From: an uncultured Clostridia bacterium | GTDB lineage: Bacteria > Bacillota > Clostridia > Oscillospirales > Acutalibacteraceae | Assembly: GCA_947589415.1 (NCBI GenBank) | Contig: CANQBP010000009.1 | Coordinates: 1-64,000, forward strand | Direction of reading: 5' to 3' | Length of the DNA: 64,000 nt | Shown here: positions 50,352 through 58,415 of the stretch, in pieces | How positions within the stretch are numbered: the first letter of the stretch is position 1 | How the letters are laid out: the number at the start of each line of letters is the position of its first letter | The notes under the pieces: generated by a model | What the model was told of the DNA's origin: nothing | The model's input: only the letters and a program-made list of their open reading frames with translations | Databases searched by the model: none | Translations under genes and position numbers: made by a program

Positions 50352-50554
50352 CAACATTCCCCCTTTCTGCTTGCAAGGAGTTTAGCCGTATCCATACAAT
50401 CGTAATACATACCTGTCATAATATTTATCCTGTCATTAAGTTCCGCAAGTTTGTCGGGTGATACGGTTTTCAGCTCATTTTTAAGCAGGGAAATCCTCTC
50501 CCTAAGATTTTCTGCACTTTTAAAATATTCGTCCGCCCATTCCTTATATGTCAT
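50351..50554 (-). CDS. Small coiled-coil protein, phage/element type
   Basis: A 67-residue helical protein (MTYKEWADEYFKSAENLRERISLLKNEL...LNDRINIMTGMYYDCMDTAKLLASRK). Short proteins like this stand before sigma-like regulators in Firmicutes prophages and integrative elements. The start at 50554 follows AAAGGAG; the track start is 66 nt upstream in the operator region. Function unknown. Confidence 0.65.
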   Translation of the reverse strand: MTYKEWADEYFKSAENLRERISLLKNELKTVSPDKLAELNDRINIMTGMYYDCMDTAKLLASRKGEC

Positions 50555-50609
50555 ATTAGCTCCTTTCAACACGATACGTGTAGTAAAACATTTTTTAAAA
50601 GAGATATCC

Positions 50610-50641
50610 GAAATGCACATTTTTGTAAATATGTGTATTTC
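50610..50641. promoter_or_regulatory. Imperfect palindromic operator upstream of the small-protein/sigma-like operon
   Basis: A 32-bp inverted repeat with arms GAAATGCACAT and ATGTGTATTTC (10 of 11 pair). The same half-site, GAAATACACGT, lies in the promoter of the divergent XRE gene. This makes it a likely binding site of the XRE repressor. Confidence 0.6.
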
Positions 50642-50756
50642 AAATTCTCTTTATAACTAATTATAACGCATTTCCGATAAAAATCAATATATTTTTTTAA
50701 TTTTTTCTCTATTGTCGCATAAAACGTATATTAGGGGATATAAATAAAAATAACAC

Positions 50757-50785
50757 TTGAAATACACGTATCGTGGTGTTATAAT
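50757..50785 (+). promoter_or_regulatory. Promoter of the XRE repressor gene with overlapping operator
   Basis: TTGAAA (50757-50762), 17-nt spacer, TATAAT (50780-50785). The spacer holds GAAATACACG and the inverse CGTGGTGTT, i.e. two half-sites of the 50610-50641 operator, so a bound repressor would block its own promoter. Confidence 0.7.
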
Positions 50786-50841
50786 ATTAGAAACACAATT
50801 CAGCCGCAGCCGTACACGGCGGCAGGTATCTGGGGGACAAT

Positions 50842-51237
50842 ATGAAAAACAGCGTCGGAAACATGATCAGACAGCTTAGAAAAAATGCGGATTGGACACA
50901 AGCCGACCTTGCGGAAAAGCTGGGGATATCGGCGTCCGCCGTAGGAATGTATGAGCAGGGCAGAAGGCAGCCCGACAGCGGCATGATACTGAAAATATGT
51001 ACTGTTTTCGGAATATCCGCCGACTATCTCTTAGGCAAGAATACAGTCGGGCAAAAGCGTGACGAGGTATGTGAGCTTTCAGATGTATTTGACGAATTTA
51101 CACAAGTGCTTACGTCACAACAGGGTCTGATGTTCGACGGTGTACTGCTTAACGAAGAGGACAAGAAAAAAATCGTTGATGCAATAAAAGCAGTTGCGGC
51201 ACTCGCCAAACAGCAGAGAAAAAAATCATTCGGATAA
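50842..51237 (+). CDS. XRE-family repressor (ImmR-like)
   Basis: A 131-residue repressor with an N-terminal Cro/C1 helix-turn-helix (IRQLRKNADWTQADLAEKLGISASAVGMYEQGRRQPDSGMILKICTVFGISADYLLG) and a short helical C-terminal part. It is followed 12 nt later by an ImmA-type peptidase, the pair that controls Bacillus conjugative elements and prophages, where the peptidase cuts the repressor. Operator half-sites on both divergent sides support a lysis/lysogeny-type switch. Confidence 0.88.
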   Translation: MKNSVGNMIRQLRKNADWTQADLAEKLGISASAVGMYEQGRRQPDSGMILKICTVFGISADYLLGKNTVGQKRDEVCELSDVFDEFTQVLTSQQGLMFDGVLLNEEDKKKIVDAIKAVAALAKQQRKKSFG

Positions 51238-51249
51238 ACGGAGATTTGT

Positions 51250-51687
51250 ATGAACAAAATAGAGCATAATGTCAGACAGCTTATAAACAGATACAAAAGT
51301 GCGGATCCGTTTTTCATATGTGAAAAAATGGAAATACTCATAGTGGATAAGGATCTGCCTTCAAGCATAAACGGATTTACGGTAACGATTGATAAGCTGC
51401 CGTTTATAGTACTTAATACATCGCTCGACTATTATAACCGCAGGTTTACGGCGGCGCATGAGCTGGGACATATAATACTTCACGGCACGACAAACACGAT
51501 TAAGCTGAGCATAAACACGAGCTTTTGTGTTTCAAAATTTGAAAAAGAGGCGGACAGTTTTGCCGCCCGTCTTTTGCTTGCGCTGGAGCTTGACGAAACC
51601 GAGGGAATGGAGAGCATTACATCAGATGATATTTCAAAACTGACACATATACCGAAGTCCGTGATTGAAGACGCTTTTTTCGGGTAA
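51250..51687 (+). CDS. ImmA/IrrE-family metallopeptidase
   Basis: A 145-residue zinc peptidase with the HExxH motif in AAHELGHIILHG and the third ligand region FEKEADSFAARLLL. In ImmRA systems it cleaves the XRE repressor to switch on the element. It is encoded directly after the repressor, with a GGAGA site. Here no integrase or other element genes remain, so the pair may be domesticated. Confidence 0.9.
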   Translation: MNKIEHNVRQLINRYKSADPFFICEKMEILIVDKDLPSSINGFTVTIDKLPFIVLNTSLDYYNRRFTAAHELGHIILHGTTNTIKLSINTSFCVSKFEKEADSFAARLLLALELDETEGMESITSDDISKLTHIPKSVIEDAFFG

Positions 51688-51722
51688 ACTAAATACATAA
51701 GCAATTCTTTGGGGGGTTCAGC

Positions 51723-52199
51723 ATGAAATTTTTTATAAAACGTGGTGCAGAGTGCTTTGACGGTTTCACCATATACAATTACAATGCCGAGCCTTTATAT
51801 ATAGCAAGGGCAGAAGCCAACCCTTCAATGAAAATTACCATGACCGACAGTTCGGACAAGACGGTTTCCACGATCAAACTGAATAATTTTATGTTTAATT
51901 ACTTTACCATAAGATGTTCAAAACGTTTTTACGCCCTTGTCCCGTGCTTTGACAAAAGATTTTCGTTTGCCATATACGGAAGTACGTTTCGTTTTATCGG
52001 TAATCTTGCCGACGGCAGGTTTTCAATGCTCAATTCAAACGGTGAGGTTATAATGACACAAAAAAAATGTTGGACACAGCACGGAGAGGGCTATGAGGTC
52101 AATATCAAAGAAGGTCAATACCATATTTTTATGCTGTCCGTTGCGCTCTGCGCCGATATGTATATCTCTTTGACAGAAAGTCACCCGATACCCACTTAA
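51723..52199 (+). CDS. LURP-one-related/YxjI-like protein
   Basis: A 158-residue beta-rich protein (MKFFIKRGAECFDGFTIYNYNAEPLYIARAEANPSMKITMTDSSDKTVSTIKL...FRFIGNLADGRFSMLNSNGEVIM). The spacing of strands and turns is like the tubby/LURP-one barrel of YxjI. No catalytic motif is seen. It lies 35 nt after the ImmA gene with a GGGGGG site, so it is probably part of the same cassette and could be its cargo. The fold call is by eye. Confidence 0.5.
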   Translation: MKFFIKRGAECFDGFTIYNYNAEPLYIARAEANPSMKITMTDSSDKTVSTIKLNNFMFNYFTIRCSKRFYALVPCFDKRFSFAIYGSTFRFIGNLADGRFSMLNSNGEVIMTQKKCWTQHGEGYEVNIKEGQYHIFMLSVALCADMYISLTESHPIPT

Positions 52200-52212
52200 T
52201 TTAAACAGTAAA

Positions 52213-52257
52213 AAAACGGCACACGGTTTCTCTTACGGAATACCGCTGCGCCGTTTT
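52213..52257. terminator. Bidirectional terminator after the XRE cassette
   Basis: Stem AAAACGGC / GCCGTTTT with T-runs on both strands between convergent genes. Confidence 0.7.
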
Positions 52258-52270
52258 CTTTTTTTATATA

Positions 52271-53575
52271 TCAATAATCATACCGTGACGTGATACCAAA
52301 ATACTCCTCAAGTGTCAGACCGCTGTTATAAAGCTCCTCGGCAAGTTCTCTGCCCACATACCGTATATGCCACGGTTCATAAGCATACCCCGTTATTTCC
52401 TCCTTACCTCTCGGATATCTTATTATAAAGCCGTACCGCCAACAATTTTCATCAAGCCATTGTGCTTCGGGCGTATCTTCAAAGCTGAATGACGTACTGT
52501 TTATATCCATTGAAAGTCCCGTCTGATGTTCCGAATGACCCGGACGGGCGGAAACTCTGTCAGCCTGCGATATTCCCCTTTCCGAGCAAAAGTAATTGTA
52601 CGTGCTGTATTGTGTCCAATAGCTTCTGAAACCGGAAACGATATACAGATAAATTCCGTCTGCCGATGCCTGATCCGCCATTTCCGTAAACGCTCCGAGG
52701 GCATCTTCATCAAGACCCGAACCGTAATATTCCGGTACGGAATAGGTCTTGTTTACTATCAGAGTACCGTCAATGTATGTTACCCCGTCAATTACTTCAA
52801 CCTGCTTTGTCGATACGGTTTCAATATCACCCCAAAGCGAATATATTTTTTCTGTTCCGTTCTCATCATACACATAGTTTCTTATTCTAACATAATATGT
52901 GCTGTTCCACGGAAGCTTCGTTTTTGTATAAGAGGTGTTATCCCCTCCCTCAATGACAAGTGTTTCCTGTTCGGTCATGTCGCTGTTCGGGCTAATCTCT
53001 ATTTCATACCCGTCAACATTTTCCGATGCTGTCCAATTCAATTCAAAATCAGACACTCTTGTATTAACCGAAGAAAACGACACCCTCTGCGGAATAACGT
53101 TATAGGATTTCTCTATACTTCCCTCATATTTATCGGTCATAGTGACCGTAAAATAATATTTACCCGCTCCCCTGTCGGTTTTGCCGTCAAATTCTATTTC
53201 ATAATCCGTTCCGCACTTTAAAGCAGTCCCGCCATGCATTACTTTTATCGAAGGCTCTGTAAATTCACCGCTATATTCAACATCATCAACAATAATGCTG
53301 CACTCCGATATATTGATTTTTTCTTCGGTCTTATCCGACTGCTCCTCTTCACGGCTGATATCGTGGGAATTTTCCGACGGTTTTTTCAACGGTTTTTCCA
53401 ATAACTCCCCCGATGATTTTTCCGTACCTATGCCGGCATTGCCGTACGTTTTATCGGGTACATACGAACTGATAATATGTGCATCAGCCTTTGAACCCGA
53501 ATTGACATAATACGAAAGTCCTGCGGCGACCGAACCGGCTATAACAACAGCAATAAGACAAAACTTCCGTTTCAT
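52271..53575 (-). CDS. VanY-type D-alanyl-D-alanine carboxypeptidase with Fn3-like domain
   Basis: A 434-residue exported protein. N-terminal membrane signal (FCLIAVVIAGSVAAGLSYYV), a low-complexity linker, two beta domains (the second, residues about 175-265, like fibronectin type III: VNTRVSDFELNWTASENVDGYEIEISP), and a C-terminal LAS/VanY peptidase (SGFRSYWTQYSTYN, RPGHSEHQTGLSMDI, EPWHIRYVG). The zinc ligands His, Asp and His are present. It trims the last D-alanine from peptidoglycan stems. Single gene. Confidence 0.9.
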   Translation of the reverse strand: MKRKFCLIAVVIAGSVAAGLSYYVNSGSKADAHIISSYVPDKTYGNAGIGTEKSSGELLEKPLKKPSENSHDISREEEQSDKTEEKINISECSIIVDDVEYSGEFTEPSIKVMHGGTALKCGTDYEIEFDGKTDRGAGKYYFTVTMTDKYEGSIEKSYNVIPQRVSFSSVNTRVSDFELNWTASENVDGYEIEISPNSDMTEQETLVIEGGDNTSYTKTKLPWNSTYYVRIRNYVYDENGTEKIYSLWGDIETVSTKQVEVIDGVTYIDGTLIVNKTYSVPEYYGSGLDEDALGAFTEMADQASADGIYLYIVSGFRSYWTQYSTYNYFCSERGISQADRVSARPGHSEHQTGLSMDINSTSFSFEDTPEAQWLDENCWRYGFIIRYPRGKEEITGYAYEPWHIRYVGRELAEELYNSGLTLEEYFGITSRYDY

Positions 53576-54000
53576 TTACAACCACCACTCAAATCGCATA
53601 TTTCTAATGATATTTTATTATATTCAACAATAAAAATCAATAATTCTGCAGAATATTACTTATTTTTCCGCTGTCATTACCCTGCCTGCCGCACCTTTCC
53701 GACATAAACGGCAGAAATTTGCCGTATTTTATACGCCCTCCTGCCATACCTCGGACTTTTACCGCACCAACAACCCCAAGTGCGTACATAAATATATACA
53801 GCTTTCTGCCCGTCAAAAGCACAGGAAAACGATAAAAAAATCAAAGCGGCAATCTTTTCGGCGGAAAATTTTATAATTATTCTAAGCGTTTTTCTCCTGT
53901 TGATATTATGGGATATTATAAGAGTCCTAATCGCAGCACGTTTCCGATTTTTTCTCATGCAGTATTACGAATATGAAGATGACGGTATATTACAGAAATA
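53576..54000. other. Spacer between the carboxypeptidase and TrkH genes
   Basis: No supported gene. A plus-strand frame around 53810-53999 would encode a hydrophobic stretch ending MQYYEYEDDGILQK, but it has no start codon with a ribosome site. The two minus-strand ORFs in the track overlap it and lack family signals. Confidence 0.4.
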
Positions 54001-54047
54001 ACCGACCGCAGCAAGACAAATTCACTTGACACGGTCGGTATTTTTTT
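54001..54047. terminator. Terminator after trkA-trkH
   Basis: Stem ACCGACCG / CGGTCGGT with T-run on the plus side and AAATAACC on the other; just past the trkH stop. Confidence 0.65.
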
Positions 54048-54048
54048 A

Positions 54049-55500
54049 TTATTTATTTTTGTTTACCCAGTTATGCGGGTTAAGTGCAAGCAAAAACGGG
54101 AATATCTCAAGTCTGCCCAAAATCATGGAAAGTGCAAGCACGACCGTTGAAAAATCGGAATATCCCGAATAATTTCCGGACGGCCCGACAGCTCCGAGTC
54201 CGGGACCTACATTATTAACACAAGAAACGGCTGCCGTGAGATTTGTTTCCAATCCGAACGGGTCAAAGGATATCAGCAAAAATACAGCCAATATTAGCGC
54301 AATATATACAAAGAAATATATATTCACCCTTCGTATAGTACCGTTATCCACGGCCTTTCCGTCTATCTTTACCGATGTTACCGACCGCGGGTGAAGCTGC
54401 TGCTTGATATCGTTCCACGCAGACTTGAAAAGAATTATAATTCTTGATATTTTCAGTCCGCCCGCAGTAGATCCCGCACAACCTCCGAGGAACATCAGCA
54501 AAAACAGAATTGACCTTGAAAGCGACGGCCAAAGATTGAAGTCCGCTGTCGAATAACCTGTTGTGGACATGATAGACGTGACTTGGAAAAAGGAATTTCT
54601 TACCGAATCCCCCACATTACCGTATATTGAGAAGATATCCACAGATATCACAACTGTCGAAACAGCAATTATTCCGAAAAACACCCACAATTCAAGATTT
54701 TTCAGAACTGCTCCGAATTTTTTCAGAAGCAGCAGATAATACAAATTGAAATTTATTCCGAAAATAACCATAAATACGGCGATCACCCATTGTAAATACG
54801 GGCTGTATGCACCGATTGAAGTTGATTTTATTCCGTATCCTCCCGTACCTGCCGTACCCAAAGCATGAACGATACTGTCAAAAAGCGGCATACCTCCGGC
54901 GAGAAGGAATATTATCTCAACGATAGTCAGCGCAAAATAAATAACATACAATATTTTTGCCGTATCCTTTATTTTCGGAACCAGCTTTCCAACGACAGGA
55001 CCTGCCATTTCCGCACGCATTATATGAATAGAACGTCCCGAATCCGTCGGTATTATCGCCATAACAAGGACAAGTATGCCCATTCCGCCTATCCAATGCG
55101 TAAAGCTCCTCCAAAAGAGCATACTTTTGCTCATAGCCTCAACATTTTCAAGTATTGATGCACCCGTAGTTGTAAAGCCGCTTGCCGTTTCAAAAAATGC
55201 ATCGGCAAAATTCGGTATTTCACCGCTGAAGAAAAACGGCAGCGCACCTATCAACGACAAAAGCAACCATGCAAGGCTTACGATAGTAAAGCCTTCCTTT
55301 GCAAACATGACCTTATCCTTTGCTTTGAATACAAATATCAGCAGAACACCCAAAAAACCGGAAACAGCCGCCGATAACGCAAATGAGCAGGTACAGAAAA
55401 ACTCCTTGTAACACAAAGACACTAACAGCGGAAGCAGTATAAGTACCGCCTCCAAACACATAATTTGTCCCACCCTGTATAAAACCATGCGCCGATTCAT
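54049..55500 (-). CDS. trkH: TrkH-family potassium uptake protein
   Basis: A 483-residue membrane protein with about ten helices and four pore-loop repeats typical of TrkH/KtrB: ETASGFTTTGASI, ALGTAGTGGYGIKS, TSIMSTTGYSTAD and SCVNNVGPGLGAVG. It brings in K+ at the cell membrane, gated by the TrkA ring encoded just upstream (17 nt gap). The C terminus ends near LALNPHNWVNKNK, normal for the family. Confidence 0.93.
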   Translation of the reverse strand: MNRRMVLYRVGQIMCLEAVLILLPLLVSLCYKEFFCTCSFALSAAVSGFLGVLLIFVFKAKDKVMFAKEGFTIVSLAWLLLSLIGALPFFFSGEIPNFADAFFETASGFTTTGASILENVEAMSKSMLFWRSFTHWIGGMGILVLVMAIIPTDSGRSIHIMRAEMAGPVVGKLVPKIKDTAKILYVIYFALTIVEIIFLLAGGMPLFDSIVHALGTAGTGGYGIKSTSIGAYSPYLQWVIAVFMVIFGINFNLYYLLLLKKFGAVLKNLELWVFFGIIAVSTVVISVDIFSIYGNVGDSVRNSFFQVTSIMSTTGYSTADFNLWPSLSRSILFLLMFLGGCAGSTAGGLKISRIIILFKSAWNDIKQQLHPRSVTSVKIDGKAVDNGTIRRVNIYFFVYIALILAVFLLISFDPFGLETNLTAAVSCVNNVGPGLGAVGPSGNYSGYSDFSTVVLALSMILGRLEIFPFLLALNPHNWVNKNK

Positions 55501-55517
55501 TTTCTATTCTCCTAACT

Positions 55518-56879
55518 TCACTGTAAAATATCCGATAAATCATTAAGTCTGCTTCCCGCCGCAACTACTATGACCCTGTCCTTAGCCTCGATCTTGTCAA
55601 ATCCTGACGGGATTATAGCCTTACGTCCCCTTATTATTCCGCCTATAATTATATTTTTTCTGATATGCAGATCCTTTATCGGAACATCTATTCCCCTAAA
55701 ATCATCGCTTACCTTAAATTCAAGTACTTCCGCCTTGTCGTCCATTACCTTATACAATGCTTCAACATTACTGCCCTTAGAATTTTCAAGCGCTCTTGCA
55801 TATCTTACCACAACATCGGCGGCAATTTTCCTCGGAGAAATTATGCAGTCCAGCCCCAGCTTTTCCGCCATTCCTATAAGCTCACGGCGGTTTATCTTTG
55901 CAACAACCTTAGGCACTTTGCTTACCGAGGCAAATATTGATATCAGTATATTCTCCTCGTCCATTCCCGTGAGTGAAACAAATGCATCTGTGGTCGAAAG
56001 TCCCTCTTCCAAAAGGAGTTCCTGCTGCGCCCCGTCGCCGTTTATAACAACCGTTTTGGCTGCCACGGTTTTTGAAAGTGCATTTGCTTTTTCGTCGTCC
56101 TTTTCAATCAGCTTGACGCTGCTGCCGGCATACGAAAGCATATGCGAAAGATAATAGGCTATTCGGCTTCCGCCGAGCAGCATAACACTTTTTGCCTGCT
56201 TTGTTTCTACTCCGAGTGAACGCATAAGTTTCTGCATTTCAGCAAGCGAAGCCGTAAGACCTATTTTATCCCCGCTTTGCAATACAAAATTACCGTCGGG
56301 AATATACACGTTTTCTCCCCTTTGTACAAGACACACAAGAAAATTCTGGTTAAATTTTTTTCTGATATCCATTAAGCGTGAATTTATCATCGGTGAACCG
56401 TCACGCAGTATTATTTCCACTATCTCAAAATTACGCTGCGAAAACGTTTCTATCTTTACCGCATACGGCAAACGAAGTATATTGAATATTTCCTCGGCGG
56501 CAAGATGCTCCGGATTTATCGACATTGACAAATCGAGCTGCTGACGAAGAAATCCGATATTATTCATTTTATACTCGGGTTTCCTTATTCTTGCTATCGT
56601 ATGCTGCGAGCCCATTTTTTTTGCGATAAAACAGCAAAGCATATTCAGCTCGTCAAGCGTTGTAACGGCAAGCAGCAGGTCTGTATTTTCTACGCCCGCA
56701 TCTGCAAGGGTATCACAATCCGTTCCGCTTCCGCATACCCCCATTATGTCATATATGTTTGTAAGATTATCAATGACCTTGGGATCGGTATCCACGGCAA
56801 CAACATTATGTCCCTCATCAACAAGACTTGCTATTATGGTAGTACCGATCTTCCCGCAGCCCACAACAATTACTTTCAT
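55518..56879 (-). CDS. trkA: TrkA potassium uptake regulatory subunit, two RCK domains
   Basis: A 453-residue cytoplasmic protein with two tandem RCK_N/RCK_C units. The first nucleotide site is VVGCGKIGTTIIASLVDEGHNVVAVDTD; the second (VMLLGGSRIAYYLSHMLSYAG) has a changed glycine motif. It binds NAD(H) or ATP/ADP and gates TrkH. The ATG at 56879 follows GGAGG; the track start adds 23 residues. A TTGAAC-N17-TATTAT promoter lies at 56937-56965. Confidence 0.93.
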   Translation of the reverse strand: MKVIVVGCGKIGTTIIASLVDEGHNVVAVDTDPKVIDNLTNIYDIMGVCGSGTDCDTLADAGVENTDLLLAVTTLDELNMLCCFIAKKMGSQHTIARIRKPEYKMNNIGFLRQQLDLSMSINPEHLAAEEIFNILRLPYAVKIETFSQRNFEIVEIILRDGSPMINSRLMDIRKKFNQNFLVCLVQRGENVYIPDGNFVLQSGDKIGLTASLAEMQKLMRSLGVETKQAKSVMLLGGSRIAYYLSHMLSYAGSSVKLIEKDDEKANALSKTVAAKTVVINGDGAQQELLLEEGLSTTDAFVSLTGMDEENILISIFASVSKVPKVVAKINRRELIGMAEKLGLDCIISPRKIAADVVVRYARALENSKGSNVEALYKVMDDKAEVLEFKVSDDFRGIDVPIKDLHIRKNIIIGGIIRGRKAIIPSGFDKIEAKDRVIVVAAGSRLNDLSDILQ

Positions 56880-56936
56880 ATTACAGCCTCCGTGATGATC
56901 ACTTGAATAATTTTTATAAAAAATAATGCCATACAT

Positions 56937-56965
56937 ATAATATACCAAAATTACCCGAAGTTCAA
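56937..56965 (-). promoter_or_regulatory. Promoter of trkA-trkH
   Basis: Minus strand TTGAAC, 17-nt spacer, TATTAT. Confidence 0.65.
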
Positions 56966-57065
56966 CAAAAAAAAATATTTATGATGACTTATTACTAAAA
57001 ATTGTGTATAATAATATATAATTTGTCCTTTTAATATATTTTTGACACAAAAACGGAGGTAAAAT

Positions 57066-58340
57066 ATGGAAGATAATAAAAATAAAATCTCTCCCGATAT
57101 GGATCCCGATAAATTTTATCCGGAGAACGAACCCGATATCCCGACACACGAAAGATTAAGACGGCGTATATTTAAAATGGTATCCGTTGGTGTTGTGGAC
57201 GATATTATAAATCAATTATACGATATAATCAGTATTTCCGCACTTGTTTTGAATATTCTCGCAGCAATACTGAACACATTCGATACCGTAAGCTCTCGGT
57301 ACGGCTGTATCCTAAGCGGAGTCGAGTCCGGTACTGTCGCATTTTTTGCGGTCGATTATGTATTAAGACTTTATACGGCTAACTGTCTTTATCCCAACGA
57401 TAACGAAATACGCTCAATCTTAAAATATATTTTCTCGTTTTCCGGGATCGTAGATCTTTTTTCTTTTCTTCCGTACTATCTTCCGACATTTTTCCCGGCA
57501 GGTGCAGCGGTATTCAGAATGTTCAGGGCGGCAAGAATATTAAGACTGTTCCGCATAAATGCATATTATGATTCACTAAACGTAATAGCCGAGGTACTGT
57601 TGAGAAAAAAACAGCAGCTAATGTCATCGGTATTCATTATTCTTGTGCTAATGCTCGGTGCAAGTCTTTGTATGTACAGTATAGAAAATCCCGCACAACC
57701 GGAAGTATTCTCCAATGCTTTTTCGGGAATATGGTGGGCTGCGTCAACTCTCCTTACTGTCGGATACGGCGACATATACCCCATAACTGCTCTCGGAAAG
57801 GCTTTAGGGATATGCATAACCTTTCTCGGTGTCGGTATGGTGGCAATACCGACAGGTATCATTTCGGCAGGTTTTGTCGAGCAATATTCAAGATTTCAGA
57901 GTATCGACAGCGGTGAAGAGGAGGATATCCGTTTCATAAAGATACAGATCGATAAAAACGACAGTTGGGCGGGAAAGAGTATAGCCGACATCGGACTGCC
58001 GAAGGGTATAATAATTGCAGTAATTCAAAGAGGAAATGAAACCATAACTCCGAGGGGGAACATAAAACTGCGTGCGGGTGATAAAATCGTACTCGGAGCG
58101 GAATCCTTTAAGGGAGATAAACCGATATACTTAAAAGAGGTCACAATGGGCAGAAATCATATTTGGAACGGACAGAAGCTCAGAGATCTCGATATTTCCC
58201 GTCAAACCGTAATAATTATGATAAAACGGCAGGGAAAGTCAATTGTTCCGAACGGAGATACGGTACTTCTTGAGGGTGATACAGTAATACTGTATTCCAA
58301 CAAGCACATTAGTGACAACCGTTCCGAAAATACGGTTTAA
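57066..58340 (+). CDS. Voltage-gated-type potassium channel with two RCK_C domains
   Basis: A 424-residue channel. It has a cytoplasmic N terminus, S1-S4 with an Arg-rich S4 (FRMFRAARILRLFRI), a pore with selectivity filter TLLTVGYGDIYP and S6, then two C-terminal RCK_C (TrkA_C) domains (GKSIADIGLPKGIIIAVIQRGNETITPRGNIKLRAGDKIVLGA and a second after it). RCK_C domains bind ions or cyclic dinucleotides such as c-di-AMP in other channels. Divergent from trkA-trkH, so uptake and release of K+ are encoded side by side. GGAGGT before the ATG. Confidence 0.9.
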   Translation: MEDNKNKISPDMDPDKFYPENEPDIPTHERLRRRIFKMVSVGVVDDIINQLYDIISISALVLNILAAILNTFDTVSSRYGCILSGVESGTVAFFAVDYVLRLYTANCLYPNDNEIRSILKYIFSFSGIVDLFSFLPYYLPTFFPAGAAVFRMFRAARILRLFRINAYYDSLNVIAEVLLRKKQQLMSSVFIILVLMLGASLCMYSIENPAQPEVFSNAFSGIWWAASTLLTVGYGDIYPITALGKALGICITFLGVGMVAIPTGIISAGFVEQYSRFQSIDSGEEEDIRFIKIQIDKNDSWAGKSIADIGLPKGIIIAVIQRGNETITPRGNIKLRAGDKIVLGAESFKGDKPIYLKEVTMGRNHIWNGQKLRDLDISRQTVIIMIKRQGKSIVPNGDTVLLEGDTVILYSNKHISDNRSENTV

Positions 58341-58343
58341 CAC

Positions 58344-58398
58344 AATAATAAATGGCTGCGGGTCTGCATTAACGGCAGATCCGCAGCCATTTATTATG
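58344..58398. terminator. Bidirectional terminator, K+ channel/pyruvate kinase
   Basis: A very long stem from AATAATAAATGGCTGCGG to its complement, between convergent genes. Confidence 0.85.
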
Positions 58399-58415
58399 AT
58401 TTTCGTTACGGTTTA

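Noticed and set aside
53810-53999. Hydrophobic frame ending MQYYEYEDDGILQK
   Set aside because: It has no start codon with a ribosome site and an upstream stop cuts it; at most a remnant.
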